The notes beneath the pieces are model-generated. The model was given only the letters and a program-made list of their open reading frames with translations. It searched no databases and was not told where the DNA came from. This document shows, piece by piece, positions 42,160-55,200 of a stretch of DNA of 64,000 nt (position 1 is its first letter; every line of letters starts with the position of its first letter). The DNA is from Sarcocystis neurona (taxonomy: Eukaryota > Apicomplexa > Conoidasida > Eucoccidiorida > Sarcocystidae): NCBI GenBank assembly GCA_000727475.1, contig KL647335.1, positions 97,829 through 161,828 on the forward strand, in the 5' to 3' direction. Made by a program: the position numbers and the translations under genes.

Positions 42160-42190
<31 letters not shown>

Positions 42191-42428
42191 ACATGTATAT
42201 GTATTCCTTTTTCCGTATCTGTAGGATATATATATATATATATATATGCGTCGTTTCGGTGAATACATGCTCTTGCGTCTTACGCTTTCTGTACAACAAG
42301 AGAGAGACGTGAACGGCGCTATCTTTTTCCTCTCTTCGTGTCTGTCTCCGTCGGTCTGTGTTCCCGTCTTTCTGGCTTTCTACGTCTTTCTCTTTTCATG
42401 AACGTACATTTTACATGCGCAGACACAC

Positions 42429-42522
42429 CTGGAAGTTGCAGTAGGCGCAGCGGACGGGGTGAGGAGAGAGCTCTCCTTTCGACGGCAGCAGCAGCCTCGT
42501 GCGGCATCCCTCTTCAACTCGC
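42429..42522 (-). CDS. Candidate exon with CAYC motif, possibly topoisomerase III C-terminal region
   Basis: Acceptor GGTCTGCAG precedes and a strong donor (AACTTCCAG then GTGTGT) follows a 94-base piece reading RVEEGCRTRLLLPSKGEL then SPHPVRCAYCNFQ. In topoisomerase III proteins the region after the core has a basic strand, a G-x-L-P-P turn and a paired cysteine motif in this order, which resembles this piece. Its first base is left over (phase 1), unlike the phase-0 exons at 52-64 kb, and the plus strand is also open, so confidence is low. Confidence 0.3.
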
Positions 42523-42559
42523 CTGCAGACCTGCGTCGTCGAGCGGCACCAAGTCATCA

Positions 42560-45500
42560 GTGCGGTGTATGTACACCAAATATTCTTCACATATCCACCC
42601 CTACATAAGCGTACACATATATACGTGTGTGCGTCTTCGTCTCCACCGGTGGAATGGCTGAAAACAGGCTCTCGACGCGCAGAAGCCGTGACACAAAAAA
42701 TTGAGCATGTACCTCCGCCGTAGGAAATCTGCAACGCGTGGGTTTCTCTTGCTGCCTGGCGCAGTATTCGTGCAGAGCTATGCTCAGAGTGTATGCGCTG
42801 CACGCGGTGTACGTACACCGCATCCCTGTGCAGCCGTCCGGAACTACGTGAAGAGTGTAATGCGCGAAGGAGACAGAGACACATGTATGGGCATCCCATG
42901 ACGACCAGCTGTACACGGCAGTTTTCGAAATTCTGCCCGCGTACGCGCCGCTCCCTGCGACCGGGGCAGGACGTCGATTTTCCCGATGAATTCAAATGTT
43001 TATCCGTTCAACCAACTATTAACGAATACCTACGAGGGAGCATAAGCTATGAAATCTACATATATATATGCAGAAAGTGAAGACATATATATATATGTAT
43101 AAATCGCGGGACACAGGGTTGAAGGTGGAAAGCCTGGTACACAACAACGCACCGCCGCATGCCCACACAAGTGTGTAGAGATACATACGCCTATATGCAC
43201 GTGACTTCAAGGATATGTATTCCTAAACAAATATACACCCATATATATATACACGCCTATATGTGCATTTGACATGTGTCTGTAGATGCACATACGTTTT
43301 CATATATATGTATATACATATTAGGCGCATGGTTGTCTGCTGCTGGGGTAGTCGAGGAAAACGCCCTGCGTCGTCCTTTTATGATAGCTCGCCTGCGGCA
43401 GCTGCGGCGTAGTTGGGCACCGGCATGGGGCTGCGTGACTGGCTGAAGCTGCTACGAGCAAAAACGTATACAGAAGAGAACAAGTCCTTCGAAGTGGATC
43501 AAAACGTCGACTTCTGTCCTGAGCAGCTCGGTGAATTTCTACGTGTCTCTGTGTCTCAGGGAGTGAAGCAGACTTTATACTTGATTGCCTTCGCATACGT
43601 GCACTTCCTCAGACGACCCAAGCACGACAAATATATAAATACGTATACACAAATATATACAGACATACGTCTGTAGACATGCATATATACATATGTATCC
43701 ATGTATATACACATGTGCTCGGACACGCATATATATATATATATGCGTATATACATACATGTGTAGACATGTATATATACGTGTGTATCTATGTATAAGC
43801 TTGTTCTCATACAAGTATATATACACACATATATATGTATATGCATAGAGATCCCACGTGCAACGCGCTAGTGTGTTTCTTTACACTGTCGTATAAGTAT
43901 ATATCTACGCTTACGCACATATGTATATACGTATGTCTATGGCCCTCTTTCTTAGTATCTTTCTACATTCATATATATTTGTTTCAAGAGACGTCTGCAT
44001 ACGCAGCTGCACACAACTCTACACACACACGTGCACACATAGATGCAGATAGATAGATAGAGACAGAGATAGCGAAGCAGAAAGAAGGGAAACCAACGAC
44101 AGGCAGATCTATCCATCTGTTCATTTATACATGTGCATACGTAGTGAAAATGGGGGCACCTACGCAGTACGTACAGAGAAATAGATACAGATTGAGAGAG
44201 AGACGAAAAGATAGGGGAAAGAGGCGAACCGATATACACGTCTATATATCTAGCTATCAATGTATAGATCTGTATATCTATAACTATATATATATGTGTA
44301 TGTTTGTAGCTCTCTCGCTCTGTCTCTCTCTCTTTCTCTGCACATATATATACGTATATATCTAAGGAGCCATATATATATATATATATATATATGTGTA
44401 TGCCTATATGTGTGTATACATATATCTTTAAACTCGGTGCTTATGTGTATGTGTGTGTATGTGTACTAGTATTTTTCGAGGGAGTTGAAAGGAAAGGTGC
44501 CGGGTGGAGGGAGACAAAAAGGGGAGAACGCCTTACGAGAAATCGATTTGCAGTGACGTCCGTCCCGTGGCCTGTCCGTTGTAGAAAAAGACGCGCAACG
44601 CAGCAGCTCTCACAGAAACGGTGGAGGAACTCTTAAGAGAAGAAGAAGAAGATGAAGACCAAGGAAAAGAGGAAGAATAGGAGGTGGACGAATTAATTAG
44701 GGGGAAGAGTTTGAAGACGAAGGACGGAAGTGAGGGAAAACAGAGACGCGGAAGCGACGGGAAGAAGAAAGGATTGATATGGGCAGATCAACAAGTAGAA
44801 GACGAAGAGAGACATGAAAAAAAAGACAAACCAGAGGGAAAGGAAGAACTACAAAGCGGAAAGGGAATACGAAAAGAAGGGGGAAATGAGAGAAGGAAAG
44901 GAGGAGGAGGAGCAGAAGGGAGAAGAAAGGGAGAGGAGAGAAAAGAGACGAGGAAGACGGAGAACAGCAAAACGATGAGAGTACCCGACAAAAGACGCAA
45001 AAGAAGAGGAGGAAGAAGAAGAAGAAGCGAAAGGAGGAGACTTGAACTGCGGGGGGGGGAAGGGGGGGGAAAGGATAAAAGAAGCAGAAACGAGACGAAT
45101 ACAATTGAAGGAAAAGTTCTCTGTCACCGAAAATGAAGGTCTCCGCTCTCTACACGTGCATATGTGGAGGTTATGCATCTCTAAAAATAATGCAACGGCC
45201 CACGATTTCCCGTTTCATCCGTTCTACTCTCCCCTCCCCTTCTCGTGTTTCTGCGCCACAAACAAATATACATACATGTATATACATGCATATATCGAGA
45301 CGTGTCCTACTTGGTCCACTTGAGATTCAAGCAAGAAAGAGAAATACACAAAATACATATAATATATATATTTACGTATACATACATCGGGACGTATACT
45401 ACGGAAAGACAGAGAAGTACATGAAATACATATATATATATATATACGGAGATGTCCTACTCCTCCGCCCAGTTGAGAATGAAGAAGGGGACAGAAATAC

Positions 45501-46501
45501 ACAAAACGCACATATGTGTATATACCTGAATGTATCCTGGTCCGTCCACTTGACTATGACGAAAGAGAGAGAAATACAGCAAAGGTTCTACATACACGCA
45601 GAGAAAGTTCTCCAGCATACGGAAATACATATATATATGTGAGAGAAGAAAAGAGAGAAAGTGAAGAAGAGGAAGAGGAAACCAGAAGCAATGAGTGAAA
45701 AAGGGGAAGAGAAAAAGAGAAAATGAAGAAAAAAAGAAAATGGAGAAGGAGAGAAAATGAAGAGGAGAAGAAGAAGAGACATGTTAAATGGGATACACTG
45801 CGGGTAGTAGTTGCCGCCTCTCGTAGTGCGAGAATAGACGCATGCTGCTGCAACAATGTTGATATATAATTTGTGGACAAAACGCAGGGCGAGAAACACA
45901 AAGGCCCGCCGAAGAAAATACGAATGATACAAAAAGAGATGTTGTGAGAAAAAAATTGAAGAAGAAGAAAAGGAGACTCATTGTCACACATAAAACAAAT
46001 TGTAGAACACAAGTCCCCACCAGAGGTGTAGACGCCTTTGCAATACATATATATACATATATGTACATAATGTGTATATATATATATGTGTATATATATA
46101 TACACGTATTGGCTTGTACACAGAGATATATATACGAATAGACACATCTAGATACCTACATATATATACATATATATGTGTGTACGTTTGCGCATATAAC
46201 ATATATATATATATATATATGTATATGTATGATTACATATGTATGTACATACACATACATATGTATCTCTGTACACATGTACATCCATGTATACATATAT
46301 GTGTGTATACATATGTGTATATGCATATATATATATATACACATATATGTACGTATGTACGTAATGGCTTGTTCACAGAGATGTATATAAAAGTGTACAC
46401 ACTTATACCTGTATACATATATATATATATATATTTCATGCAGGTTTGTGCAAGTTATATGTATATATATGCGTGTGTACGTGATTATACATACATATAT
46501 G

Positions 46502-46535
<34 letters not shown>

Positions 46536-48640
46536 TGTATGTATACGTGTTGGCTTGTACACAGAGATATACGCAGGAATACACCTACCTACGTACACAC
46601 ATATGTAGATCTATGTACATAATGTGTATATATCCATTACGTGTGAACGTTCGCAAATATATATAGATATATTATACGTAGATAATGTGTGTATATGCGC
46701 TATATTTATATATATATATAATTTGTATATACGCTCGCACATATATATATGTGTACATGTAGGAGTAGAGTTCGGGCGGTCGATAGCAATAGCGATGATA
46801 GGCGAGCGTGTGACAGGAGCGGAGGAGAAATGAGAGAGGCAAGAGAGGGCGCACCTGCAGTAGGAATAGCAGAAGAGCGTTCTCCTCCTCCCCTTCGTCT
46901 TCTGCTGCTGTTGCTGCTGCTGCATGCGCACCGAGGGAAGGCAGCCGCCACAGGCGAAGAGTCACAGAGGAAGGGACGCAGGAGGTGTGTTGGCAGCAGA
47001 GAAGAGAAACGACACCTCTTCCGAAGGAGAAGAGGAGACGCATCTTCAGCAGAAACGGGGGTCTTCCTCAACGCATGCGAAGAAGGCAGAGAAGTCTACC
47101 AACATCTGCACCGCTGTCTTTCTCGAAGGATATGCATATATATGTGTCGTCAATTCACATTGCTGTTCAATGCTGTCTGCTCTCTTCTCTCTTCTCTCCG
47201 TGCCTCACACACGCATACAGACACTTATTGCTTTGAATTGCTATTCTATTCTACGAGACCACAGACCGGCGAGAAACTTCAAAGTGTCCATTTACATACA
47301 GAGGGAAACATATATAGATAGACAGACGTACGTATATTAACATATATATATATATATATGTGTGCATATATAGAGAGATACATACACAGATACACATATA
47401 TATATATATATATGCATACAATAACATATCCAGAGAGACAAATATACAGATACGTAGACGTAGGTACATTTATATATATATCTGTGTGAACATAAATACC
47501 TACCACACTATCTTGACATGCACATATATATATATATATGGATAGATACAGATATGTGGACATGAAAACCTACTAATACAAACTGATACATATATATATA
47601 TATATCAACATAGTAGATTAATATACATATATATATATATGTGAACATAAGCATCTATAAGTATAGACCGAAATACGTGTATATATAAATATATATATGT
47701 ACATATATAGAGATAAGTACGTGGTGGCATGAATATCTATCTACTAGTACAGACTGATATATGTATATACATATATATATGTATATGTCTACATGTATAT
47801 ATTGCCATGTATGTACACGTATAAATATGTATATATATATATATCGATATCAGTATAATATATATTTGTTGGTGTAGAGTGGCACATATATATATACACG
47901 TGTATCGGTATAAATATCTCGTAGTATGAAAACGGACTTCGAAAGAAAGACGCAGTTGCCCAAGAAACCTGTATGCACACACTTACGTACTTTCTAACCG
48001 AGTCACGTATATCTATAGATTGATGGATAGATAGATATGTATATACTTATATATACATAGAGAGACAGATATAGAGAGACATATAAACACACATACGCAT
48101 ACACACATATATATATATATATGTGTAAGTATATTTGGAGAGAGGCATACATTTCGGGAGACATCCATGCACATATACATACAAATACATATATATATAT
48201 ATATATATAGGCACACTTGTATATTCACACAGGTAGACTAGCTTATTTATATATGTATATTGATAAATGGATACAGATACACATGTACATAATGACTGGT
48301 ATATGTGGTGGTAGAGAGGACAAGAATACAAGACATGCAAACCTTCGTCCGTCATGAGAGAAAGCTAGGGGAGCAGACATATATATGTTGGAATCCACAC
48401 ATAGAGAAGCAGAAAGAGAGGTGAATAGAGATATATGCCGCTGATCAAAATATAGAGACGGCTGATACGTGAATAAATGGGCCCGCCTTTACATACACAC
48501 GTACAAATACGTCGTATACACATGCATTTCTCTCTCTGTCTATCCCCCTATAGATATATACGTCTAGAAGGAGAGCTCCCTGTATACGTCCAAACACACA
48601 CACAGACACATATATATATAAACAGACAAAAAGTCAATTT
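42560..48640. repeat. Microsatellite-rich stretch with short unique patches
   Basis: TA/TATG/TACA runs recur throughout, with a clean (GTAT)n at 46509-46541. A purine-rich gaagaag/ggagga stretch spans 44630-45090. Unique, exon-like patches lie at about 42900-43020, 43330-43580 and 46790-47110; both strands are open in each and no family was recognised. A donor-flanked piece (ALLLFLLQ then GTGCGC) ends near 46862 on the minus strand. Confidence 0.5.
42804..42821. promoter_or_regulatory. Perfect 18-bp palindrome GCGGTGTACGTACACCGC
   Basis: Same word as at 41483-41502 without the outer base pair. A degenerate copy (GGTGTATGTACACC) lies 230 bases away at 42564-42577. Flanking sequences of the three copies do not match, so these are separate sites rather than one duplicated block. 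Confidence 0.5.
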
Positions 48641-48892
48641 ATGACCTCCTTCTGGCTGGTCTCTGCATGCATCCAACGTGCAAATGCCTTTTCTGTTTCC
48701 ACATATATATATGTATGTGGATATTCACAGATATGTATATATATGGAGAGATATGGATCGACGCGTCTCCACGAGGTGGAGAAGATTAAAAAGAGTAAAT
48801 GCTTGGGGAAGGAGAAGAAAAAAAAATGGCGCCCGGGAAGGAGAAGTGAAAGGGCGACGATACGACCCCCTGCCGAGGAGGTGCTGTCTCAC

Positions 48893-48939
48893 CTGCTGCC
48901 GACGTGTGGCCCCGCGGTATCACCGTCGCTGCGGACTCC
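48893..48939 (-). CDS. Candidate 47-bp exon, gene unknown
   Basis: A minus-strand 47-base piece lies between a good acceptor (GATGTTTGCTGCAG) and a near-perfect donor (GGCAGCAG then GTGAGA). Possible translations are GVRSDGDTAGPHVGS or ESAATVIPRGHTSAAG. It lies downstream of the topoisomerase III exons on the same strand, but the translation does not match that family's zinc ribbon. Confidence 0.25.
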
Positions 48940-49224
48940 CTGCAGCAAACATCAAAACTTTCTTCTATTTACGAAGTTTCACCCGCATTTCCCAACCCTT
49001 GCTGCTTCTCCCAACACTTGCTGCTTCTTTCTCCATATATTCACACAAAGTGATTCAAATTTTCACCAGACATACATATGTATGGGTATGTGTAAGCAAC
49101 TATCCACCAGGCGCACAACATACATAGCTATACTAGAGGAATTTGTCTCTCTAGAAGCCATCTCCCTACATTTGTATGTATTCAAGTATTCGTATATATA
49201 CCTGGTTCCCCACACATGTGGATA

Positions 49225-50877
49225 TCTATACCAATTTCTATATCTCTCTATATCTGTCTCTCTCTCTATATCTATCTCTCTCTCTTTATATATATATATA
49301 TATACGTGTTCCTCTATATTTATACGTATCTATATGTATATACACCTCTCTATATACGCGTATTTCTATACCAACGCCTCTGTCTCTCTATATCTATGTC
49401 CCCCTGTATCTGTGTCTCTTTATATTAATATCTCTATATACCTATATGTTTACCTACACTTATATCTATATCCATATGTACCTGCCCATAACTGTGTCTA
49501 GCTGTGCGAATATCTACATCACTATATCTGTGTCTCTCTATATCTATGTCTTTCTATCTTTGTGTCTTTCTATACCTCTCTATCTATATATCTGTACCTT
49601 ATTCTATATTTATATCTATATCTGCCTAGCCATCTCTTTGTATTCGCATCTATCTATCTATGTTTATACTTATCTATATATCTCTCTCTCTCTATATATA
49701 TATATGCATATATGTGTATTTCAGTCTGCCTATACCTACATGTCTGTCTCTATCTATCTATACTTACCTGTCTTCCTCTATATATTTATACCTATTTGTC
49801 TACATCTATTGATCTATATATCTATCTATGCCTATCAATATCCATCAATATCTATGCATATCTATATCCTCCTACGTCAGTATATATATTCATACCTGTA
49901 TATATTTCTATCCATACCCATCCATATCTTCGAATATATGTGCAACAATATCGACACTCGAATATATATATATATATATATGTATATGTCCTTCCTTCTC
50001 TCTCTCTATATATATGTAGGTCTATTGATAGCTATTCATCTTTGTATCTACCTATACACATCATGCCATATCTGAATCTACAGTCATTTATATCTGTGTA
50101 TCTCTATGAAGCTATCTCTCTATCTATCTTTATCTATCTATATTTATCTGTATCTACCTGTTTGTCCATTTATATCTACATATATATATATATATATATC
50201 TGCGTATTTACATCTATCTATCTATACCTATTCGCCTATATACGTACACCTATCTATCTACATCTATCCGCCTGTCTGCGTGTACCTTTCTATATCTATA
50301 TCTATATATATACACATACGTGTATACGTGTATATATTTATATCTATCTATCTATCCATGTACATATATATATATATATTTGTCTACGTATTTATACCTA
50401 CCTATCTATATCTGCCTATCTGCCGACATCTATCTCTCTCTATATATATGTAAATAAATGAATATATATGTATATCTGTCTGCCTGTCTATAATTACTTG
50501 CCTATCTGCCTCTATCTATATATATCTATCTATCCATGTACATATATATATATATATGTGTAAATCTGTCTATACATCTATAGCTATCTGTCTATCTGTG
50601 TCTATCTCCGTACCTACCTCTATCTATCTATATCTATTTATGTATACATATATATGTGTGTGTCTATCTACGCCTATCTATATATCTATATTCATAAGTA
50701 AATAGACATCACAATCCATACATCTTTGTATCTACATTCATATCCACACCTATTTTTGATGCTATCTTTCTATCTATATACGTGTATCTATACATATATA
50801 TACATATACATAGAGATACTTACACATCTATCTACGTATATCTTCGTACATATCTATCTATCGATCTATACATAAAC

Positions 50878-50908
<31 letters not shown>

Positions 50909-50930
50909 CCCATATCTACTTTTCTATACC
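49225..50930 (+). repeat. TCTA/TATC microsatellite block, about 1.7 kb
   Basis: The plus strand is dominated by tatctatctctc and tctgtctatc words, with TA runs interspersed. The opposite strand is therefore GATA-rich. Tyr/Ile/Leu/Ser frames running through it are products of the repeat. No gene is seen. Confidence 0.8.
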
Positions 50931-52015
50931 GGTCCACCTATCTGTATCTATATCTACATGACGATGTATATCTATATCTGTGTATATCGATATATACATA
51001 ATTATACAAGTATGTACATCATATATATATATACGTATATATATATATATATATATACATATCGACGTATACGTATATCTAAACATGAAAGGATATATAT
51101 ATATATATATATATGAATGACTGATTGTTTACTGCTTATATGTAGAGGCATATGGATATGAAATACAGTTTATCTCTTTGCATGTATGGAGGTATAAAGC
51201 TCTTTAATTTATACACACACATATATATAAGGAGAAGATATAATATATAGAGACTCATAAACATCATTCACAGCAGTAAATTTCCAAATACTTACGTATG
51301 CATCTACACATATATACATATACATACATACATGTATATGTATGTCTGTCTCTATCTATTTGTTTCTCTCTCTATCTCTGCATGTATATATATACGTATG
51401 TTTGCACGCCGAGTAGGCATGTACGAAAGGCGGAGAAATAGAGAGAATTCTCTCGGCGGGGAGGAAATCTACACAGAGAGAGACGGAAGATGAGAGGGGG
51501 CCAGCGAGAGGAAGGCAGAGAACCTTCGAGAGATGGGGAACTCAGCCAGGCAGCTAGAGGGAGGCGAGACGAGACAGGCGTAGAGAAGGAGACGGGGAGA
51601 CGGAGAGGGCGAGGGAGTCTGAGACGGGGGAGACGGGGAGATGGGAGGAAATTTTGAGAGAGAAGGGAAGAGGAAAAAACTCTCCAAAACAGAGACAGAG
51701 AGATGAAGAGCGTGCGCATGCAACTGCCTTTGTGACTTGCTGTTGGCCTGTAACGCGGGGAAGGAAGGGAACTCGAAAACTCTGTTTTCCGTCCTTTCCT
51801 CCCTTTCCCCTTTACTTCTTCTTATTGTCCCCTCCCCTCTTCTTCTCTTCTCATGTCTCCTTCGTCTCGTTGCCTGCTCCTCGCTTTCCTGCTGCTCTGT
51901 GCTCGTCTGCGTGTCTCGCGTTCTGCTGCTGCGTGTGGCTGATTGCATGCAAAGGCTCGCGGACTCCTCGCTTCGCAGAACATTCGCTCGCTGCGTCTTC
52001 TCCACGTTCCCCCAC
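50930..52015. repeat. TA runs and GA-rich stretch downstream of the topoisomerase III exon
   Basis: TA runs fill 50880-50910 and 51020-51115; GA-rich sequence on the plus strand fills 51450-51720. An acceptor-like site (CCCCGCGTTACAG) on the minus strand precedes ANSKSQRQLHAHALHL at 51747, in the phase expected for the topoisomerase III gene, but no zinc-ribbon residues follow and no donor is convincing. Confidence 0.5.
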
Positions 52016-52210
52016 CACGAGGTTCATGAAGGCGTCGCAGCGCCCGCAGCGCGAGAAGTTCTCCTGCAGCAGCACAACCGTCGCTGCGGCTGCTGCTTCT
52101 TGAACGGAGGGCAGACGCATCAGCATCTCCTCATCAAGAAGTGCGGCGTGCTGCCGGAGCAGCAGGAAAACGCGATGCATGTGGCTCAGCTGCGACCGCA
52201 GCACCTCTTC
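52016..52210 (-). CDS. TOP3: Topoisomerase III exon, last core helices and first zinc-ribbon CxxC
   Basis: A 195-base exon begins EEVLRSQLSHMHRVFLLL after a strong acceptor (TCGAGTCCCTTTCTCAG) and ends FSRCGRCDAFMNLV before GTGGGG. The start fits the VLRxQ...F helix that follows the PELRA segment, LLDEEML fits the next helix, then an Ala-rich linker leads to CGRC, the first cysteine pair of the C-terminal zinc ribbon. The second cysteine pair (a C-x-x-x-P-x-C type motif) should lie on the next exon. Confidence 0.87.
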
Positions 52211-55200
52211 CTGAGAAAGGGACTCGAAAAGCGAAAGCACGTAAAGAAAAACGAGACAAGCAGACGTAATTCAAGAAAAAGGATAAACGGAGACGTGCCA
52301 CGACCTTCCGACAGGAAGCTGTCAACAAGAAAGGGCGGCAGGCTGTATATACACACGTGTATATATGCATGTAGACAGGCATGTGAATACCTTTATCCAG
52401 TGTATATATACCAATAGACGTGTGTGTATGTGTGTGAGTATCTTCGATATGTACATATGCATGCATGTATGGAAAAACAGAGACAGAAAGACCAAAGGAG
52501 CCAAGAATATGGCAGGGCCACATATACATATATATATATGTGGATATAAGCAGGCGGCCGTATGACTCTTTCTAATGTATATCCATGTACATATGTGCAT
52601 AAATACACATACGTATAAGTGTCTTCGATAAATACGTATAGACACACATATGAGGAGAGAGAGAGAGAGAGCGCAACAAAGGTCGTATATCCGTATATAT
52701 ATATATATACAGGGTCAGTTATACGCGGAATTCTCTCTATTCTATATATTTGTGTATATGTATCGCTCTCTCTCTAATGATATATATATATATATATATA
52801 TATAGTACNNNNNNNNNNNNNNNNNNNNNNNNNNNNNNNNNNNNNNNNNNNNNNNNNNNNNNNNNNNNNNNNNNNNNNNNNNNNNNNNNNNNNNNNNNNN
52901 NNNNNNNNNNNNNNNNNNNNNNNNNNNNNNNNNNNNNNNNNNNNNNNNNNNNNNNNNNNNNNNNNNNNNNNNNNNNNNNNNNNNNNNNNNNNNNNNNNNN
53001 NNNNNNNNNNNNNNNNNNNNNNNNNNNNNNNNNNNNNNNNNNNNNNNNNNNNNNNNNNNNNNNNNNNNNNNNNNNNNNNNNNNNNNNNNNNNNNNNNNNN
53101 NNNNNNNNNNNNNNNNNNNNNNNNNNNNNNNNNNNNNNNNNNNNNNNNNNNNNNNNNNNNNNNNNNNNNGTGTATATGTATCGCTCTCTCTCTAATGATA
53201 TATATATATATATATATATATACGCATGTATGTACTCGTTTATATGTACGTACGTATGTTTATACGGAGACGGAGAGAGAGAGAGACAAGCATCAAAGGA
53301 CGACACACATATATATATATACATTTGCGTATGTGTCTTCTTTTAATATATACATAGATGTGTGTACGTATATGTGAGGTGGCCAGAGAATTGCGGCACT
53401 TTTGTTAAGAAGAAGAGAACAGTTGCACTAGCTGCGCGTAAAGTTTTGTCTGTGGCTGCTTCTTCTCTTCTCGGTCTTCCCATCTTCGCTTTTGGGGGGC
53501 CCATTTGTCTCCCTTTTTTCGTTTCCTGGTCTGCACTTCTCTTCTTCTCTTCTGCTGCTTCTCCGTTCTTCCCCAGCTGTTCTTCTCCCTTGCCAGCAAG
53601 GACGCACCTTCGTCTTTCGGCCCGCGGCCACCAGCGCGACCTCTGCCTCCATTTTCGCTCGCAGCTCCGGCTGCAGCAGCAGAAGACAAAAAGCTGTCCA
53701 CATAAGACGAAGAAGAAAACGTAAGACGTCTACCAAAAACGAAGAAGTAGAGTGTTTGCCAGAAGGAGTAGATGCTCTCTACACAACCCACGTGTGTCCA
53801 CTGATGCGCAGCAGCCTTCTTCCACGTCCATATAAACACACACACACACACACAGAGACACATACGTATATATATGTAGATGCAAGTGTATTTCTCTACA
53901 GAAGGACTCACACATATATAGTTATGGGCGCCGTACGAGACGCCTTAGTTCGCGTATTTCTTTCGCGCTTTCTCTGCGTATCACACGTTAAATATCTGGG
54001 CATGCGTCAGTGATGGACTGATATACGCAGACCGCCGTCGTCAAGATCTTCCTTTCTCATTTCTTTCTCTATTGCTTCACCCGCAACTGCTACCCACAGC
54101 CACTACATACAAAAAAATATACACATATATATATATATATATGTATGTATGTATGTATGTATACATATACATATATAGATATAAGTATGGAGGTACGTTT
54201 TTGTGTCGATGTTTGAGTCTACCGCATTTGTGTTTTTTTCTCCGGCATTCTCTTTCTTAGCGTCTCCCCTGCCGTATTGCGAGGCTACGCATTGGTGCGG
54301 GTCTACAAATTCGCCCCCACCCTCCCATATATGCAACAGTGACACATGACACGTACGTGTGCGGACGCCGCAGACATACACACGCTTCGCGCTGTCTCCC
54401 TGTCTCTCTCTCTGTCTCTCTGCGACTCGCTGTGTGAACGTCTGAACCCCGCAAATTGGACCACTTCAGTGCCTTCTGCGCCGCGTCTCTGGCTGAGTTT
54501 TCTCCGCGTTCCCCTCTGCAGAACAGCTGCACGACGAGCTGCCCCACGGCGGGCAGTTTTCGTCTTCGAAGAGCAAAACGATGCGCAGAGACGAAGCTGC
54601 TGCCCCCAAAAGGAGACAGCAGGGAAGCGAAATCCCCCCCAAAACTCATTCTGTCTCTGTCTCTCCGTCTCCCTGTCTCCCTGTCTCGCTGTCTCTCTGT
54701 CTCCCTGTCCCGGTGTCTGCCCGTCCGTCTATCTCCCTGTGTCTCCGTCTCCCTGTCCCCCGTCTCCCTGTCTCTCTGTCCCTCCGTCCCGCTGTCTCCC
54801 TGGCTCCCTTCCCCCCGTCCCCCCGTCTCCCTGCCTCTCTGTCTCCCTGTCCCTCTGTCTCCCTGTGTTCCTCTCTCTCTGCCTTTCTGTCCCGCTGTCT
54901 CCCTGTCTCTCTGTCCCGCCGTGTCTCTGTCTCCCTGTCTCTCCGTCTCGCTGCGCCCCCTGCCTTCCTGTCCCTCCGTCCAGCTGTCTCGCTCTCTCCC
55001 TTCCCCCCCGTCTCCCCGTCTCACTGTCTCCCTTCCCTCCGTCTCCCCCTCTCACTGTCTCCCTGTCTCCCTTCCCTCCGTCTCCCCGTCTCCCTGTCTC
55101 TCTGTGTCCCCCGTGTCTCCCCCTCCGCTTCTCTTCCACTCTCTATTTTCTGCCGACAGGTGTCTTCTCTGTCTGTGCGTCTTTCCCTCTCTTTCTGAAA

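Larger units (their letters stand above)
38100..42400. repeat. Microsatellite-rich region with scattered unique patches
   Basis: GT run at 38377-38395; TA, TACA and TATG runs at 38490-38580, 38970-39115, 39720-39910, 41820-42250; CTCT-rich stretch at 40410-40670. Unique patches at 39340-39660 and 40240-40340 look exon-like. Frames made of Tyr/Ile/Thr/His/Val across the repeats are not counted as genes. Confidence 0.6.

Noticed and set aside
41820..50460. Many frames rich in Tyr, Ile, Thr, His, Val and Cys (up to 299 codons)
   Set aside because: They are direct translations of TA, TACA, TATG and TCTA repeats and appear in several frames and on both strands.
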